A program made the position numbers and the translations under genes. A DNA stretch of 64,000 nucleotides from Hoplostethus atlanticus (taxonomy: Eukaryota > Chordata > Actinopteri > Trachichthyiformes > Trachichthyidae): contig JAXDDX010000007.1 of the NCBI GenBank assembly GCA_034670405.1, positions 624,001-688,000 of the forward strand, read 5' to 3'. The notes beneath the pieces were generated by a model, which ran no database searches, had not been told where the DNA came from, and saw only the letters and a program-made list of their open reading frames with translations. Below, one piece after another: positions 63,626-64,000 of the stretch. Positions within the stretch are counted from its first letter, which is position 1. Every line of letters begins with the position of its first letter.

Positions 63626-64000
63626 CTATGTGTGCTCGTGCTCCCCCACAGCAGAAGGCCATAGAGCGATTCGGGCGACCCTTCTGCCTGCGTGAGGTAT
63701 TTATTTGTTCACGGCCTCAGAGTGGACGCCCCCCGAAAGGCCTTTCTGCCTAACGCTTCATGGATGGCTAATTTTCCCTTCCTGACCTCCCTTTGTATGG
63801 CAATGACCCCCCGAACCCCCAACCCAACCTCCCCAGTACCCTACCCCACCATAGCTGCCTAACCCCCGACCCCTCCTTCTCCCCTGTCCGCACTGCAATA
63901 CGTGCAAAAGCTTGACTTGGCCCTTGGTGGGGCCTTGAAGGGATCCCCAGGTTGCTTTCTGGGGGAGGTGACAAGAGAGGTGAGGTGGGGGTGTGGGGTT

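Larger units (their letters stand above)
57707..64000 (+). other. ntn1 intron after the linker exon, continues past the window
   Basis: Opens with GTGAGC. I looked for the expected first NTR exon (starting with a Cys-x-Ser-Tyr-Cys-like stretch and a Lys-rich helix) and did not find it. Holds TG at 58530-58558 and 59797-59830, GGA at 60211-60245, a 15-bp triple tandem at 61863-61907, C/T homopolymers near 62779-62804, CTCC/poly-T at 63008-63059 and TG/GA at 63587-63625. A GC-rich patch at 62150-62500 has open frames without recognisable similarity. Confidence 0.7.

Overview
The window is vertebrate nuclear DNA, most likely from a teleost fish. It has one recognisable protein-coding gene, netrin-1 (ntn1), on the + strand. 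The surroundings are repeat-rich non-coding DNA: several dozen long CA/TG, GA/TC and trinucleotide microsatellites, two minisatellites, and decayed Tc1-like, hAT and LINE copies of fish type. A fish assignment fits the netrin sequence, the repeat families and the dense long dinucleotide arrays. It rests on reading alone, and the ntn1a/ntn1b paralogue cannot be decided here.

Layout. 1-11.6 kb is upstream DNA with no gene seen. It holds a Tc1-like transposon relic (950-1325), a LINE 3' tail with a TTA array (about 7378-7460), a LINE reverse-transcriptase C-terminal scrap beside a perfect palindrome (8133-8241) and a CTCF-like site (10133). 11.6-12.2 kb is the probable ntn1 5' end: a GA-rich tract, an ATG-free leader with a donor at 11920/11921, and a strong acceptor at 12174/12175. 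Coding exon A (12209-13235) encodes the signal peptide, the laminin N-terminal domain and laminin-EGF repeat 1. A 34-kb intron follows, with most of the microsatellites, a decayed MITE carrying a 36-bp palindrome (27.2 kb), a 27-bp minisatellite (32.46 kb), a 23-bp minisatellite of about 80 units (32.75-34.59 kb) and a hAT-type MITE with a perfect 8-bp target-site duplication (39765-40245). Coding exons B (47316-47504), C (55572-55721) and D (57653-57706) encode laminin-EGF repeats 2 and 3 and the linker to the C-terminal domain. From 57707 to the end is intron. No exon for the C-terminal netrin (NTR) domain was found, so the gene is 3'-incomplete here.

The four exons join in frame, all in phase 1, into 473 codons plus one base of a secreted axon-guidance ligand that acts through DCC/neogenin and UNC5 receptors. 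Exon boundaries coincide with laminin-EGF module boundaries. No other gene, RNA gene, CRISPR array or prokaryotic-type system was found, and I see no convincing new molecular system. The points most worth following are the protein-level differences in exon A, the 23-bp array with its 414-bp internal duplication, the intact hAT MITE, and a few non-repetitive intron blocks that could be regulatory.
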